Assembly (NCBI GenBank): GCA_009731375.1
Contig: BJOX01000302.1
Span: forward strand, 453,904 to 517,903
Direction of reading: 5' to 3'
Source: Paulinella micropora
Taxonomy: Eukaryota; Cercozoa; Imbricatea; Euglyphida
Length of the DNA: 64,000 nt
Shown here: positions 32,560-43,310 of the stretch, piece by piece
Layout: the number at the start of each line of letters is the position of its first letter
Numbering within the stretch: the first letter of the stretch is position 1
Program-made: the position numbers and the translations under genes
Notes under the pieces: generated by a model
What the model was told of the DNA's origin: nothing
What the model saw: only the letters and a program-made list of their open reading frames with translations
Databases searched by the model: none

Positions 32560-32829
32560 GACACCGTGATAGCCCAGTGGTCAAGTTCTACCATCTGGGC
32601 CCTGTCGCCAGTTCGATTCCCGTCGGTGCCACCAGCATTTTCATTGAACATACCGGTCCGTCTGGAAGTGTTGGAACTGCCCTTGCGGGGGTGTCATTAG
32701 AGCTTATCGTCAATTCTTCGTACTCCCCTCACGGGTGAGACGATGGAGGCGCATGTGCAGAAATGCATCAGCCATTGACAGAGAAGCACTATTATTATTA
32801 TGATTATTATTATTATTATTATTATTATT
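32560..32829 (+). mobile_element. tRNA-derived SINE, copy 1 (full length)
   Basis: The head carries Pol III promoter boxes: box A TAGCCCAGTGG and box B AGTTCGATTCC, then a conserved ~150-bp body with tactcccctcacgggtgaga and gaggcgcatgtgcagaaatg, ending cagagaagcact and a (ATT)n tail. It starts GACACCGTGATAG. Four more plus-strand copies follow and inverted copies occur after 61783. Confidence 0.88.
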
Positions 32830-33028
32830 CTACCATCTGGGCCCTGTCGCCAGTTCGATTCCCGTCGGTGCCACCCGTATTTTCATTGAACATACCGGTC
32901 CGTCTGGAAGTGTTGGAACCCATGCGGGGGTGTCATTAGAGCCTATCGTCAATTCTTCGTACTCCCCTCACGGGTGAGACGATGGAGGCGCATGTGCAGA
33001 TTTGCATCAGCCATTGACAGAGAAGCTC

Positions 33029-33090
<62 letters not shown>
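32830..33090 (+). mobile_element. SINE copy 2 (5'-truncated)
   Basis: It starts at CTACCATCTGGGCCC, lacking the first ~40 bases including box A, and joins directly onto the (ATT)n tail of copy 1. The body is otherwise complete and the tail is a (TTA)n run of more than 50 bp. 5' truncation is expected of target-primed reverse transcription. Confidence 0.85.
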
Positions 33091-33291
33091 GGGAGTACAT
33101 AGGCCATCGGTCCTTTCCATGGGCTGATTGGTATAAAGCTCCTAGAGTAATGTTCTATGCCGTCACTTCCTTTATTCCACCGATTGGTGTGGAGACTTTC
33201 CTTATGGAATGGAGGACTGGATGCACATGGCCTTTTGGCTCAGCAATTGGCAGGAGATACACTATTATTATTATTATTATTATTATTATAT
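33091..33291 (+). mobile_element. Related short element sharing the SINE 3' end
   Basis: The sequence differs from the SINE but ends tgcacatggc...cagcaattggcaggagatacact(ATT)n, comparable with the SINE end gcgcatgtgc...cagccattgacagagaagcact(ATT)n. It lies between two SINE copies and has its own (ATT)n tail. It may be a second SINE family or a truncated LINE using the same 3' end. Confidence 0.5.
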
Positions 33292-33579
33292 GGACACCGT
33301 GATAGCCCAGTGGTCAAGTTCTACCATCTGGGCCCTGTCGCCAGTTCGATTCCCGTCGGTGCCACCAGTATTTTCATTGAACATACCGGTCTATTTCTGG
33401 ACCAGTATTTTCATTGAACATACCGGCCCGTCTGCAAGTGTTGGAACTGCCCTTGCGGGGGTCTCATTAGAGCATATCGTCAATTCTTCGTACTCCACTC
33501 ACGGGTGAGACGATGGAGGCGCATGTGCAGATTTGCATCAGCCATTGACAGAGAAGCACTATTATTATTATTATTATTA

Positions 33580-33620
<41 letters not shown>
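33292..33620 (+). mobile_element. SINE copy 3 (with internal duplication)
   Basis: Full head GGACACCGTGATAGCCC, boxes A and B, and a duplicated ~35-bp module (ccagtattttcattgaacat occurs twice). It ends in a long (ATT)n tail that touches copy 4. Confidence 0.88.
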
Positions 33621-33621
<1 letters not shown>

Positions 33622-33837
33622 GGACACCGTGATAGCCCAGTGGTCAAGTTCTACCATCTGGGCCCTGTCGCCAGTTCGATTCCCGTCGGTGCCCCACCAG
33701 TATTTTCATTGAAGATACCGGTCCGTCTGGACCAGTATTTTCATTGAACATACCGGTCCGTCTGGAAGTGTTGGAACTGCCCTTGCGGGGGAGTCATTAG
33801 AGCCTATCGTCAATTCTTCGTACTCCCCTCACGGGTG
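33621..33837 (+). mobile_element. SINE copy 4 (with internal duplication, ends at gap)
   Basis: It starts TGGACACCGTGATAG right after the tail of copy 3. It carries the same duplicated module and stops at the gap 33838-33970. Confidence 0.85.
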
Positions 33838-33970
33838 NNNNNNNNNNNNNNNNNNNNNNNNNNNNNNNNNNNNNNNNNNNNNNNNNNNNNNNNNNNNNNN
33901 NNNNNNNNNNNNNNNNNNNNNNNNNNNNNNNNNNNNNNNNNNNNNNNNNNNNNNNNNNNNNNNNNNNNNN
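33838..33970. other. Assembly gap (133 N)
   Basis: N run between SINE copies 4 and 5, presumably the collapsed (ATT)n tail. Confidence 0.95.
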
Positions 33971-34225
33971 TGGACACCGTGATAGCCCAGTGGTCAAGTT
34001 CTACCATCTGGGCCCTGTCGCCAGTTCGATTCCCGTCGGTGCCACCAGTATTTTCATTGAACATACCGGTCCGTCTGGAAGTGTTGGAACTGCCCTTGCG
34101 GGGGTGTCATTAGAGCCTATCGTCAATTCTTCGTACTCCCCTCACGGGTGAGACGATGGAGGCGCATGTGCAGAAATGCATCAGCCATTGGCAGAGAAGC
34201 ACTATTATTATCATCATTATTATTA
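33971..34225 (+). mobile_element. SINE copy 5
   Basis: Full-length head and body without the internal duplication. The tail is short and degenerate (attattatcatcattattatta). Confidence 0.87.
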
Positions 34226-34265
34226 CAAACCGGGGTGGTGGTTGTTGTTCCACCCCACCAATTTT

Positions 34266-34322
34266 CACAAGCAGGTATGGTCAGGCTAAATATTAATGAA
34301 AGCCTGACCACATCTGTTTGTG
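34266..34322. repeat. 22-bp imperfect inverted repeat (hairpin)
   Basis: GGTCAGGCT (34279-34287) pairs exactly with AGCCTGACC (34301-34309); pairing extends outward with three mismatches to CACAA...TTGTG. It could be a MITE remnant or an RNA hairpin. Confidence 0.75.
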
Positions 34323-34394
34323 ACCTTATTTTTTTCTTTTTTCATTATTAAATTTCATCATCAATTATAGTAGTGTATTAATAGTATTAATAAT

Positions 34395-34470
34395 GAATCC
34401 GGTACATTTACTTAATAGACTTATCAGTCAATTGGCCTTTGATCCTGTCGGACACGTGCCTCCATTGGTA
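34395..34470 (-). mobile_element. Possible LINE/SINE 3'-end relic
   Basis: On the minus strand the sequence reads atggaggcacgtgtccgaca then caattgactgataagtctatta. This resembles the SINE 3' end (atggaggcgcatgtgcag ... ccattgacagagaagcactatta) and the end of the partial ORF at 63726. It is a short match and could be chance. Confidence 0.35.
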
Positions 34471-35212
34471 GCACGGGACCGTTCGGTGACGCCGCTCCGC
34501 TCCAAAGACTCGCATTTACTTAATAGTAGCCGCGATATTAGTATTAATTAATATATATTAATACTATATCTGAGGCGTACTGATGCAGCTAATGGCATAT
34601 CCTCAACGGACATAAGCCTCCAATACCCTTGTTCGAGGTCCTCCACCCCCCCGTGTCAGTCTCTCGCCTGATGATCGGGGCCACCGATGGAGCTCCTGAG
34701 GGCAAGACTGCACTAAGCCGAGGTTATTCCGCAGTCCCAGCAACCTCTTGCAAGACGTCACCGAATGTGCAAGTGCATACACCAAGCGCGGTTGCTAGAG
34801 CTGCCTCGAAACCCCACCCATAACAATCTGGTGTCTGCTGGGTCCTGGGCTATCAACCAGCATATGCGGAGTTTAAGATCTTTTACGCGCGCAACGACCC
34901 TCCTCCCCAGCATCTACCACCAAAGGGTTATGAGTTGGCGTCACAGTTTAACGCCTTGAGGCCATTGGGCTGGAACTCTGTTTAGCAAGTGTGACTAGGT
35001 TTTTTCATCGGGATTTCCCTCAAATATGTCACAGTCAACGCTCCAAGGATATATATTAATATTATTAATAATATATATATATCAATATTAATATTATTAA
35101 TAATTATAGATGTTAATATAACGAATAAATTTATTAATCGTCTTCGTTAGCAGCGACAAAGTCACACTGCTCCCAAAAGTGTGACTTGTCAACATTGATG
35201 ACATCAGAAATG
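34471..35212. other. Intergenic, AT palindromes, no gene seen
   Basis: It includes tattaattaatatatattaata near 34542 and a long ata/tta palindromic block at 35049-35106. The GC-richer part at 34565-35035 has no convincing ORF. Confidence 0.5.
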
Positions 35213-35777
35213 TCAGGCTCGTTGGCAACAATCAGCCAAGTGAGTCTTGAAACATTTCTGGTAAACAAAACGGCGGGCGCACAATGTACACCGGTACTTG
35301 TACTCCTTTAACATGAAGCCACGGAGCTGAAGTTCACGGACCCTAAGGTCCGCTTCTATCAGCTCCCGCAAGTACGTCAAAGGACGACGTGCGCAGCGCT
35401 TGAAGAATAAATGCCTGTGCATATTATTCATCAGCTCCAGTGACTTGCATGAGAAGTAGTAAATAGTACCGATCAACATAAGAAAATCAATCACATGATA
35501 ACAAACAAGATGTACATATGGTGTGATAAAATCGTCTAGGTACAAAGGCGTGGGCGCAACGTCCTTGGCACGCAAAATGCTGCCGTCAGGACGTGTAACA
35601 GCCGGATGTCGGCCGTCCTCGTCTTGAGGACAACGAGCCCAACAGATGAAGGAATACGGATCACCTTCCATCTACACTTTCCACTCCCCGCTCACAATCT
35701 TCGGATGCTCTGGCTGCACCGCCGGTGATGTAGCATCCCGGAACACTTTGCGAGTCTGAGACTGCCAAAACAAGGCA
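35213..35777 (-). pseudogene. Gene G4, 3' part (C2HC finger), separated by element C
   Basis: A minus-strand frame of 152 codons ends with YRCTLCARRFVYQKC, a C-x2-C-x12-H-x3-C zinc-finger-like motif, then TGA or TAG. Directly upstream (35777-35690) is another open stretch that joins the frame at 44155 when element C and one TSD are removed. A TAG separates it from the 152-codon frame. Function is unknown. Confidence 0.5.
35773..35777 (+). repeat. Target-site duplication AGGCA, left copy
   Basis: AGGCA abuts the LTR start AGTAAG and equals 44155-44159. Confidence 0.92.
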
Positions 35778-36196
35778 AGTAAGTGTTACAATTGACATAG
35801 TGCCGGTTGTACACTTGAGTAGTGTTTAGCGCTGAGGTACTTTGATCAAAGTTTTGCAGAAAGATTATGAAATTTAATCATTGGTCAAAATCGATATTAA
35901 TTTCTATATCACAAATTTACTAGGTTCAATAAATACCATAACTATTTCTCAAGTCTTGTGACCATAAATATATCTCAAGTCCTGTGACAGTAAATTTATG
36001 GTGATGGCGCAGTATGGTCCAAAATGACTAGACCGGTAACAGGTATTGGATAATGGCAATATTGTTGTAGCGGTTAATAATTATGATAGGTAAATATGTA
36101 AATTGGTAATAGATATGAAAAGGACATATATAAATGTTATGTCGGAAATATGACCATATATGTGGTAAAATAATATTATAAATATGATTGCTTACT
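35778..36196 (-). repeat. Element C 3' LTR
   Basis: 419 bp, read on the minus strand AGTAAGCAATCATATTT...CACTTACT. It is preceded (minus direction) by the polypurine tract and bounded on the left by the TSD. Confidence 0.93.
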
Positions 36197-36205
36197 CTCC
36201 CCCTC
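36197..36205 (-). promoter_or_regulatory. Element C polypurine tract
   Basis: GAGGGGGAG on the minus strand directly before the 3' LTR; identical to that of element B. Confidence 0.85.
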
Positions 36206-36412
36206 GGCATAACATATATGTATTTGTATATAGTGGTAAACTATGACATGTATATATGTGATTAAGGTATGATCATGATACATGTTAAAGTAACTTTAAC
36301 ACTAAAAATCAAAAGAAATGAGCCAAAGCTTGCATCAAAGGATGCAGGTCCTTACCGCGGTATAGTAAGTCTGAGTATTCCATCCTAAGCGTTAGGTAAA
36401 GTAATTTTCGCG

Positions 36413-37759
36413 CTAAGGCATAAAGCCTGGAATTGCGTCCTTCAGCAAAACCGTAAACTGTACAAGTAGTTCCGAGTAGCGTGGCGTAGGCAGTGACTTG
36501 GTTAGGATATCCGCTATGTTGTCCTTCGTCGGCGCGTGACGAACGTTGACTTCGCCAGCCCGCACGCGCTCCACCACGTAGTGATGCTTCAATGCTAAGT
36601 GCCGCGTTCTGTCGGTTACCATGCCGTTCGTTGCATTCAGAACTGCCCCCCGGTTATCATTGTTGACGGTGATTGGGCGTTGGGAGCGGGATGCCGATGT
36701 CCTGGCACATACGTGGAAGTGCGATGGCCGTGCGACATGTTGCAGAATTCGCAATCGTTTCTGCGTCCTGGGTTGAAAGCGCGACTGTTGTTGGCGCTTG
36801 GAGCTCCACGCTATGGGCCCGGTCGTTAGGTGCAATTGTCCCGTCCTAGATCGACGTGTGTACTTACAACCGCCAAGGTTGCTGTCCGAGAAAGAAATAA
36901 GCTCGAAGGTGCGCGTTCGAAACTGGTAGAACAGTCCTCTCGGCGTGCGCAGAAAGCGTAGGATGCGAGCAATCGCAGAGTAGGCAACATCGGGTTTCTT
37001 TGAGGCTAGCACTGCGGCGTGGTTGACGGCGTAGCTGATCGCTGGTTGTGTTTGGGTAGCGGGCCCCAGAAGCGCACCCAGTAGACGTGGAAGCGAAAAC
37101 TTCCGCAGCATTGCGTTAGCGTTGGCCGGGGCTGGCTCGGTGGTCGCCGATGGCGTCGGTGCTGGCTTGGCTTGCTCAAAACCGAAGTCCCTGAGGATAC
37201 CTTTGATATATTCGTGTTGATGGACTATTACGCCATCGTCTGTTCTTACAAACTGTAGACAGCAAAACGTTCTAACTGGGCCTAAGTTCTTAACCCTGAA
37301 TGATCTGGTTAGGATGGCGAACAGATGATTGTGTTGTTTGGTGTCCTCATGAAATGTGAGCAAGTCAGCAGTACGCAGTAATAGATAGAAAGGTAGGGTA
37401 GGTGTTGCTTTCTTGGTTGGCCAAAAGAAGACACATGGGTCCAATGTTGATTGTCTGTATCCTATCTTTCTTATGCTTGTTGAGACATGATCGAACCACC
37501 TACGTCCTGCCTGTGGTGTGCCATATAATGCTTTCTTAAGTAACAAGATCATAGAGTGGTCAGATTTGTGTTCGTACCCCTTGGGGGAAAAAGCAAAGGC
37601 AAGGTCTTTCATATCTGTATGTGAGTATGCTTGTGAAAAATCAAGATGTGAGATTAGTAATCCCATGAAGGCAGCATGCGAAACTAATAACAATAGAAAC
37701 ATAGGCGGTGCAGTGGGGGATGAGCGTTCGTATGGGCTATAGTGTATGTACTCTAACAT
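36413..37759 (-). pseudogene. Element C reverse transcriptase and RNase H
   Basis: A 448-codon frame collinear with B 9840-11184: SHLDFSQAYSHTDMKD, KKALYGTPQAGRRWFD, then the active-site box LLLRTADLLTF (37364-37375), where Ala stands in place of the first of the two catalytic Asp residues. RNase H (ISFSDSNLGGCKYTRRS, TDRTRHLALKHHYV) and the Pol end ADILTKSLP follow. RT cannot be active in this copy. The frame ends at a TAG. Confidence 0.88.
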
Positions 37760-37829
37760 CCTATTCCCTAGAGCTACAAGGCGTGATTTGTGTTTCTCCT
37801 CTCCCGTGGATTCATCTATCTTAATTGCA

Positions 37830-38520
37830 TCAACAAATGTTGTGTGAACGGGGGGGATATTGGCTGCTAATGCATGTTCTAGGTACCCATTCTATGGCAT
37901 TGCAGTCAAACAGCCCTCGTAGTTCTGCAAGCTGAGCGGCGTACACCTGTGGGTGTTTCTTAGCAGCTTTGCGTGGGACATGTAATACACGTGTAAACAA
38001 ACAGTAATTGTCCTGTCTGATTGCTTCCTCGCCCTCCCCCTCAAATTCATCGTCATACGCCCCATGAGCTGTGTGTGTTGGATGATGTGCTGGTGTAGGT
38101 TTGCGATGTCTTGGTTGGTTGACTATGTTCTCTGAGCTAATATCTGCTCCATCCCACTGTTTTGGTATTCCTTTCACACCCATGACTCTGTTTGTGTTTG
38201 TTGTTGTTTGTTGGGCTGTGAGTTATTAGTGTTTGATGTGCCAAAGCGAGGTGTGACATTGGTTTGATTGTCTGTGCTGTGGGTGCTTGTTGTCCGAAAA
38301 GACGGAGGAAAAATGGCAGTAGTGGCACTGGGAGGGTCCCATATGTGAGGCTGGCTTGTACATATGATGCTTGTTTTGCCTCTGGGTTGCTGTTGCTTAA
38401 GCTAGCGTCGCTGCTCTCGTTGTGTGTGGAACCTTGAGTGTTGGGTGGTGGCGGTTGAGTTGGGGTTGGCCACCCAGTCGGAGTGATCAGGTCAGAAAAT
38501 TGGGGAGCTGTACTTCATTT
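37830..38520 (-). pseudogene. Element C integrase-RT linker
   Basis: Pieces in several frames match the linker in B: KGIPKQWDGADISSENIV against KGIPQTWDGAAITSTNIV, then an EEAIRQDNYCLFTRVLHVP stretch leading to RT. There are frame changes near 38160 and 37870. Confidence 0.75.
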
Positions 38521-38522
38521 TT

Positions 38523-39344
38523 TTACTGTATGGAGTGGATCACTTCAGTCTGCTGTGCTTGCAACTGAATGAGCAGTGGTTGCCACGGTTTGATAGGTGA
38601 CAGACAAGTGTAACCACGAGTATTAATGTCAAAACGGACATTTCGTTTTTCTACTGTGGTTGCCTGTCTTGTGTCCCTTATGAGTATTCTGTACACACGA
38701 CGAAATATGTTATAACCTATCAGTGTGCCTGGAACTGCGACAGGCTTCGCTTTCGTCATTTCCAGTTTGACCCACGCTACTAGGCAGCCAAATGGTTGGA
38801 CGAAAGATTGTACCGGTTTTCTTCCCATTAGTTCCCAGGGTGTTTTCCCACTATTTCTACCTTTGGTGATGGGTGTGATCATTCTTATTGCTAGTGTTGC
38901 TCTATGCGTATCTTCCCAGAATGTATCAGGTAGGCCTGCGTCTAGTTGAGCTGCTAGTGCTCGTGTGTCGTCGGTCCTATTCATGCGTTCTGCAAATGGG
39001 TTCATGTTTGGTTCGTTTCTTGTTGTGGTTTTGAGGATTATGCCTTTGCTATCTGCGTAATCCTTAAAAACGTTTGACAAGAACTCCCCATCAGACCGCA
39101 GTTGCCTGAGCTTGTTGCCTGACTGTCTCTCAAAGAATGCAAATATTTTCTTTAAGTAAGGCATATATGTTGCGGCTTCACGTATCGGTGTGTACAATGC
39201 GCACGCGAATTTGGAGTTTGAGCACGATACTCCCCCTCGATAGTAATTCCCGTATCTTGAGCGACCGGGAAATGGACCAGCAAAGTCTAGGCTGAGTGCT
39301 TCTCCTACCTTAAACTCTATGTCTAGATTGTTCCCCTTGTACAT
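38523..39344 (-). pseudogene. Element C integrase core
   Basis: A 273-codon frame holds the full DDE set: Asp in LSLDFAGPFP, Asp in LRSDGEF and Glu in PFAERMNRT. The words PWELMGRKPVQSFVQPFG and LIGYNIFRRVYRI follow. No stop lies in the core, so this part is intact; upstream HHCC has a TGA where B has a Cys region (39385-39387). Confidence 0.88.
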
Positions 39345-39369
39345 GGGGGGTTTGTTCGGTTTCCCCCTA

Positions 39370-40202
39370 TTGCACCCATGTCATGCCTTGATCAGACGTA
39401 TCCAGTCCTTACCTGCAATGCACCTACCTACACTGTTTGCAAACCCTTGCATTATTTGTGGGTTAGCGTGCATCAAGCTACTGATGGTCTTGGGTTGACT
39501 GACCATAGGGCCAGGTCTGGGATGGTGTTAGTGGTCGTCATTGCTGGTTGTGCTCTATTTGCATACCTGTGAGGGGTGTATCGTATGTGTGGGTCTAACA
39601 TTCGTTCGCCAAGCTTATCAAGCTCATACAGCAGATGAGAATTCAGTCTGCCTCGTGCTAGTATGTTATTCTTATGTATTGTCACAGGCTTCACATAAAT
39701 GAACACCTGTCCATTCTGATGTATGTCTTGTGTAGGTCATGGTCAAGACGTGGTGTGGGAATGAGATTGAACGGAAGTGAGGGTGAGATGAGTGAGTTAG
39801 GGAAGGATTGTTTAACCGATTTGCCGTTTCCGTTTACCCACGTTGGAGTGGCAGTTGCTCTGGTCCGTACTGCCAACGGCTTCCGGATATGTTGTTCAGC
39901 AAGGTGGGTTTGTCCTTCCTGATAGTGTCTGGGTCGAGTGGCGCTTTCTCATGGAATAGCCACCTGTTACAGGCACTGTCAACAATGTCAGGTGGGTGGA
40001 ATGTAGATGTGTATAGTCCATATGGAGTGGTGTTATGTAGGGTCCATCCTGACATGCCTGGAGGGGTTCGGGGGGGGAGGGGGTTGTCAGGTATGTCTAC
40101 CAGTACATATGCTCGTTCAAGGTTGTTTGTGTGTAATGGTGTTATTGGTAAGAATTTCCTGACCATTACCTCACCTCTCTCTATGTCCATCGTTTCTTGC
40201 AT
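39370..40202 (-). pseudogene. Element C protease and HHCC region
   Basis: The protease-like motif VDSACNRW is at about 39960-39983 (minus), identical to the motif in B. It is followed by NNISG and RTRATATPTW in a shifted frame and a NILARGRLNSHLLYELDK segment (39690-39610). The HHCC domain continues toward 39370. Several frameshifts. Confidence 0.75.
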
Positions 40203-41110
40203 CCACCTATTGTACTCGTCGTGTTCTTGATGTCGATGTAGTTGAGCTCAGGGTGCTGTTCGATGAATGCCCTCCACTCGTGCACGTTCTTGAAGTCCAG
40301 GGCCGGGGGGTAGAAGTAGCTGTCGAAGACTGGGCCGTCAAGTTCTGGTTCATCGATATCATCGTAGTCTTGATCGTTGTCAGCTGTGTCTTCCTTAGGG
40401 TCCACCTTGGCCTCAAACTCATCGTATGCGTCCGCCATGAGAGCAAACTCCCTGGTCCGGGTATAGTTGTGATTCTGCTCCTCATAAAACTCACGGATGT
40501 CTCTTGCTGTAGGCCACATGTTGCGTTGTAGTGGTGGTGGGCTTTGGGTGAACAGGCGATCGTAGTCATCTTGGTCCTGTCTCGTCCATTTGTTGTCTTG
40601 CGTTGCGGTCGCCTCATTTTGTCGTAGCGGTAGTATGTTTTTGAGGTAGTCTTCAATCCTCCGGCACTCCTCGTTGACGATGGCAGAAGGGGATGGGTCC
40701 GTCCACTTGTTGTCTTGTTGTTGTACGTTCAACACTCGTTTCAGGTATCCTTCGATCCTTCTGCATTGGTCTTCGATGACTGTGGCAGGCGATGTAATTG
40801 GGTCTTCAGGGTCCGTTACGGTAGCGCTAGTATCGTAAGTAATTAGCGCATGGAATTGTGCACCCGTACTAGTAGCGGGGTCCACATTTCTCCCCCTGAA
40901 GACGAATTCATCCTCTGTGTTGAGCGACATGTCAACAATTGTGGCAGGATCGATGAAGACTGGCGCGTAAGGGCCTCCTTCCTGGTAGCGTAAAAGCTGT
41001 TGAAACGCCAACTCGGCTAACTGTGGTCGATTGGTGGGTATACCCAGCAGGTCGTAACGGCCTCCTCGTTCTCGAAGCTCGCCAGCCAGGGTGTGTCGGC
41101 TTGCCATCGT
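40181..41110 (-). pseudogene. Element C region between MYND and protease
   Basis: A 308-codon frame (RYDLLGIPTNRPQLAELAFQ) is collinear with B 6500-7450 (RYDLLGIPTDQPELGDLAFQ). It ends in a charged, acidic region and NTTSTIGGCKKRW. No known domain; conserved between B and C, so part of the family's polyprotein. Confidence 0.75.
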
Positions 41111-41855
41111 GCAGAACTCCTTGTGCGCCGGTCGGTCTGCTGCTTGGTGTTCCTTGTTGCAATAGTAGACTAGATTGCAGCCACCACATCGACGTAACTT
41201 GCCTTCTTGGTTGCCACAGTAGGCATAATCTTGTCATATCGCTCCCCTCTTGTTTTCGCGTATAGTTATGCACTCAACGCAGTCCGGTCGCGATTGAATC
41301 CAATCGTCCGGTAGCAGGCGAAAGTCGAGAGCGATGCCCCAGAAGGCTAGCTGTTCTGTAGTCGGGTGCCGGAAGCAGTGGTGAGCGTCTATCCATGCGA
41401 ATGTAAACTTCCTTTCCATGGGGGGTTGAGATGATCTTGATGTCGCAATTCGTCTGTATTGAATAGGATGCCCGTCTGGCAACGCTTGTATAGCTGCGAT
41501 GCGGCGTTTGGTCTCCATTTCGCTGGTGCGTGTTAGTGGTCGGATACGTGTCTCCCGTAGGTAGAGTGGGTCTTCTTGTCCGTTGGTTGTCCAATATCAC
41601 TGTCGGTGTGATCGGTAGCGATTGTTGGTTCGCGGGTGCTTCGTCATGAACCTGAGCAGGTTGTTCTTCTTGCTCTGCACTTGCTTCGTCCACTTGTGCT
41701 CGAGGCTGCTCCAGTTGGGCTGATTGTATCGGTGGCTGTTCTTGTTGAACTGCAGTTGTCGGTGCTTGGGATGGCGATTCGGTCTTCATGGAAGCTGCTT
41801 CCTGTTCCGGGGTGGGTGATCTCGCGAACCGCTGTGACGGTCTTGTCTGGCCCAC
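41111..41855 (-). pseudogene. Element C MYND zinc finger and preceding conserved segment
   Basis: On the minus strand the segment FAWIDAHHCFRHPTT ... PDCVECITIRE matches B. After a TGA (41234-41236) comes the finger (41218-41111): C-x9-C-x2-C-x4-YC-x3-HQ-x6-H-x3-C, with words CGNQEGKLRRC and LVYYCNKEHQ. The first Cys of the pair (Cys in B) is Tyr here, and the Trp is Arg. B and C therefore show the same finger with different damage, so it was present in their common ancestor. Confidence 0.8.
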
Positions 41856-42035
41856 GGCCGGTTGGGTTGCTGAACTTCGAGTTGTTTGTGGTGTCCGGGT
41901 GCGCCTGGGTGGTCTCGTTCGGAGTACGAATTGCTCGATCCCCGTTGAACCGGGTGCGACTGGGACTAGGTGCGCGGGTATTACCCAGGGACCTGATCTT
42001 GGTAGAAAATAATTGAGAGGCGCGCCATGTGGTTA

Positions 42036-42626
42036 CTAGAACGTTGGCCAGTGGGCTGGAGGCACTGGGAAACTTTGTGGGGTGGTTCGAAACGCGTCTC
42101 GCATTCTCGTCCGTAGTACGTAGGCTCGCCGGTAGTCGTTCTCGTCTTCTCGTTGAGTCGGGGTCAGTGATGTCCAAGGTATGTCGGGGCGCCTCGATGG
42201 GTCTTGTATGTAATCCGGGTGGGGTGGTGGTGACAAGTCGTTCCGTTTCCCGTCGTTGTTACCTTCAGATGTGTCGGAGGCAGGAGACAGTTGGATCGGT
42301 CCCTCCCTGCCTCGGTAGGTTGGTCCCCGAGCCACATAATGAGTTTCGGGTTCAGTAGGTACCTTGACAGCTGGGTGTTCGTGGTATTGCACGTGTTCGT
42401 CTTCGTATTCGATGTGCTCTTCTAGTTCGTCCTCGCCGGTGTCGTCGTACATCATCCATGCTTGGCCGTCTGCCGCAGGGTCGTCGTTGACGTCCGGTGG
42501 CTCCTCCAGCATTCCGTTGGCTTGGCCGGTCGGTCGTTGAATCCGTGGGGGGTTCGGGTCGCTGTCGTCCTCCCCTACCTCGTTGGCTTTGTCCTCCTCC
42601 ACGTCCTCCACCTCTGTTGGCTCCAC
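42036..42626 (-). pseudogene. Element C acidic linker after Gag
   Basis: A 196-codon Asp/Glu/Pro-rich frame whose end (RTRMRDAFRTTPQSFPVPPAHWP) corresponds to the 5' break of element B at 5495-5560, which fixes how much of B is missing. Confidence 0.75.
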
Positions 42627-43284
42627 GGGTCCGGTTCAGATTAGTTGGTCTCTTACGGATAGGACAGTCAGCTCCCGAGTGTCGTGGTTGTCCTGAACAG
42701 ACTCGCTTGGTGCATGTAGAACGACATTGTGCTGCGATGTGCCCTTTCTTGTTGCAGTTCAGGCAAATGATGTTCTTGTTGTTGGTAGCCATGGGAGCAG
42801 GCGATGTCGCAGTGTACAACGCCGTCGATGACCTAGAGGGGGCAACATTCAATTGATTAGCATGGTATGATTGCAATATGAGGGAACATATTTGTTTGTA
42901 ATCAGGTTTTTCACCATCAGACCTGGACCAATACATGGTACCTCCCACATCACCCAGAGTGAGTGTTGCACATTCCTTTATCTTGAATAGTAGGAACACC
43001 ACTTGAAACTCGTCGGGGAGGGGCACACCACGGGCTTGCAAACGTTCGAAACGCTGCTTCAGCTTTTCCACCCACACAGGTAGTTGCTTGCCGTTCTTGA
43101 TTTTATCTTCGAACAGTTGCATGAGCAGGCGGGCCACGGAGACGGATCCTTTGCTCCCAAAGCGTTCGCAGAGTGCAGACCAGATGAGGGCAGGTTCGTT
43201 GCCTGCTCGTTGGACCGTGAGTAATGCTGTCGAGTCCTGACATGCTTCGATGAGGAAGCATCGGACTTGGATTTGTGCCTTCAC
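42352..43284 (-). pseudogene. Element C Gag with CCHC knuckle
   Basis: The capsid-like segment has copia/UBN2 words (ARLLMQLFEDKIKNG, FERLQARGVPLPDEFQVVFLL) and a perfect CCHC at 42724-42765 (CLNCNKKGHIAAQC). An Arg/Gly-rich nucleocapsid tail follows. The frame begins after a shift near 43290. Confidence 0.85.
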
Positions 43285-43310
43285 GTAATCCGTAGCGTTG
43301 AACAGGCCGG

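Noticed and set aside
32560-32640. Functional tRNA genes
   Set aside because: The heads have boxes A and B, but the T stem has mismatches, the anticodon arm does not fold to a 7-nt loop, and the units continue into a SINE body. They are tRNA-derived repeats.
33505-34113. Short ORFs ending in poly-Leu/Tyr over the SINE cluster
   Set aside because: They are readings of the SINE body and its (ATT)n tail; the SINE has Pol III promoter boxes and no conserved frame.
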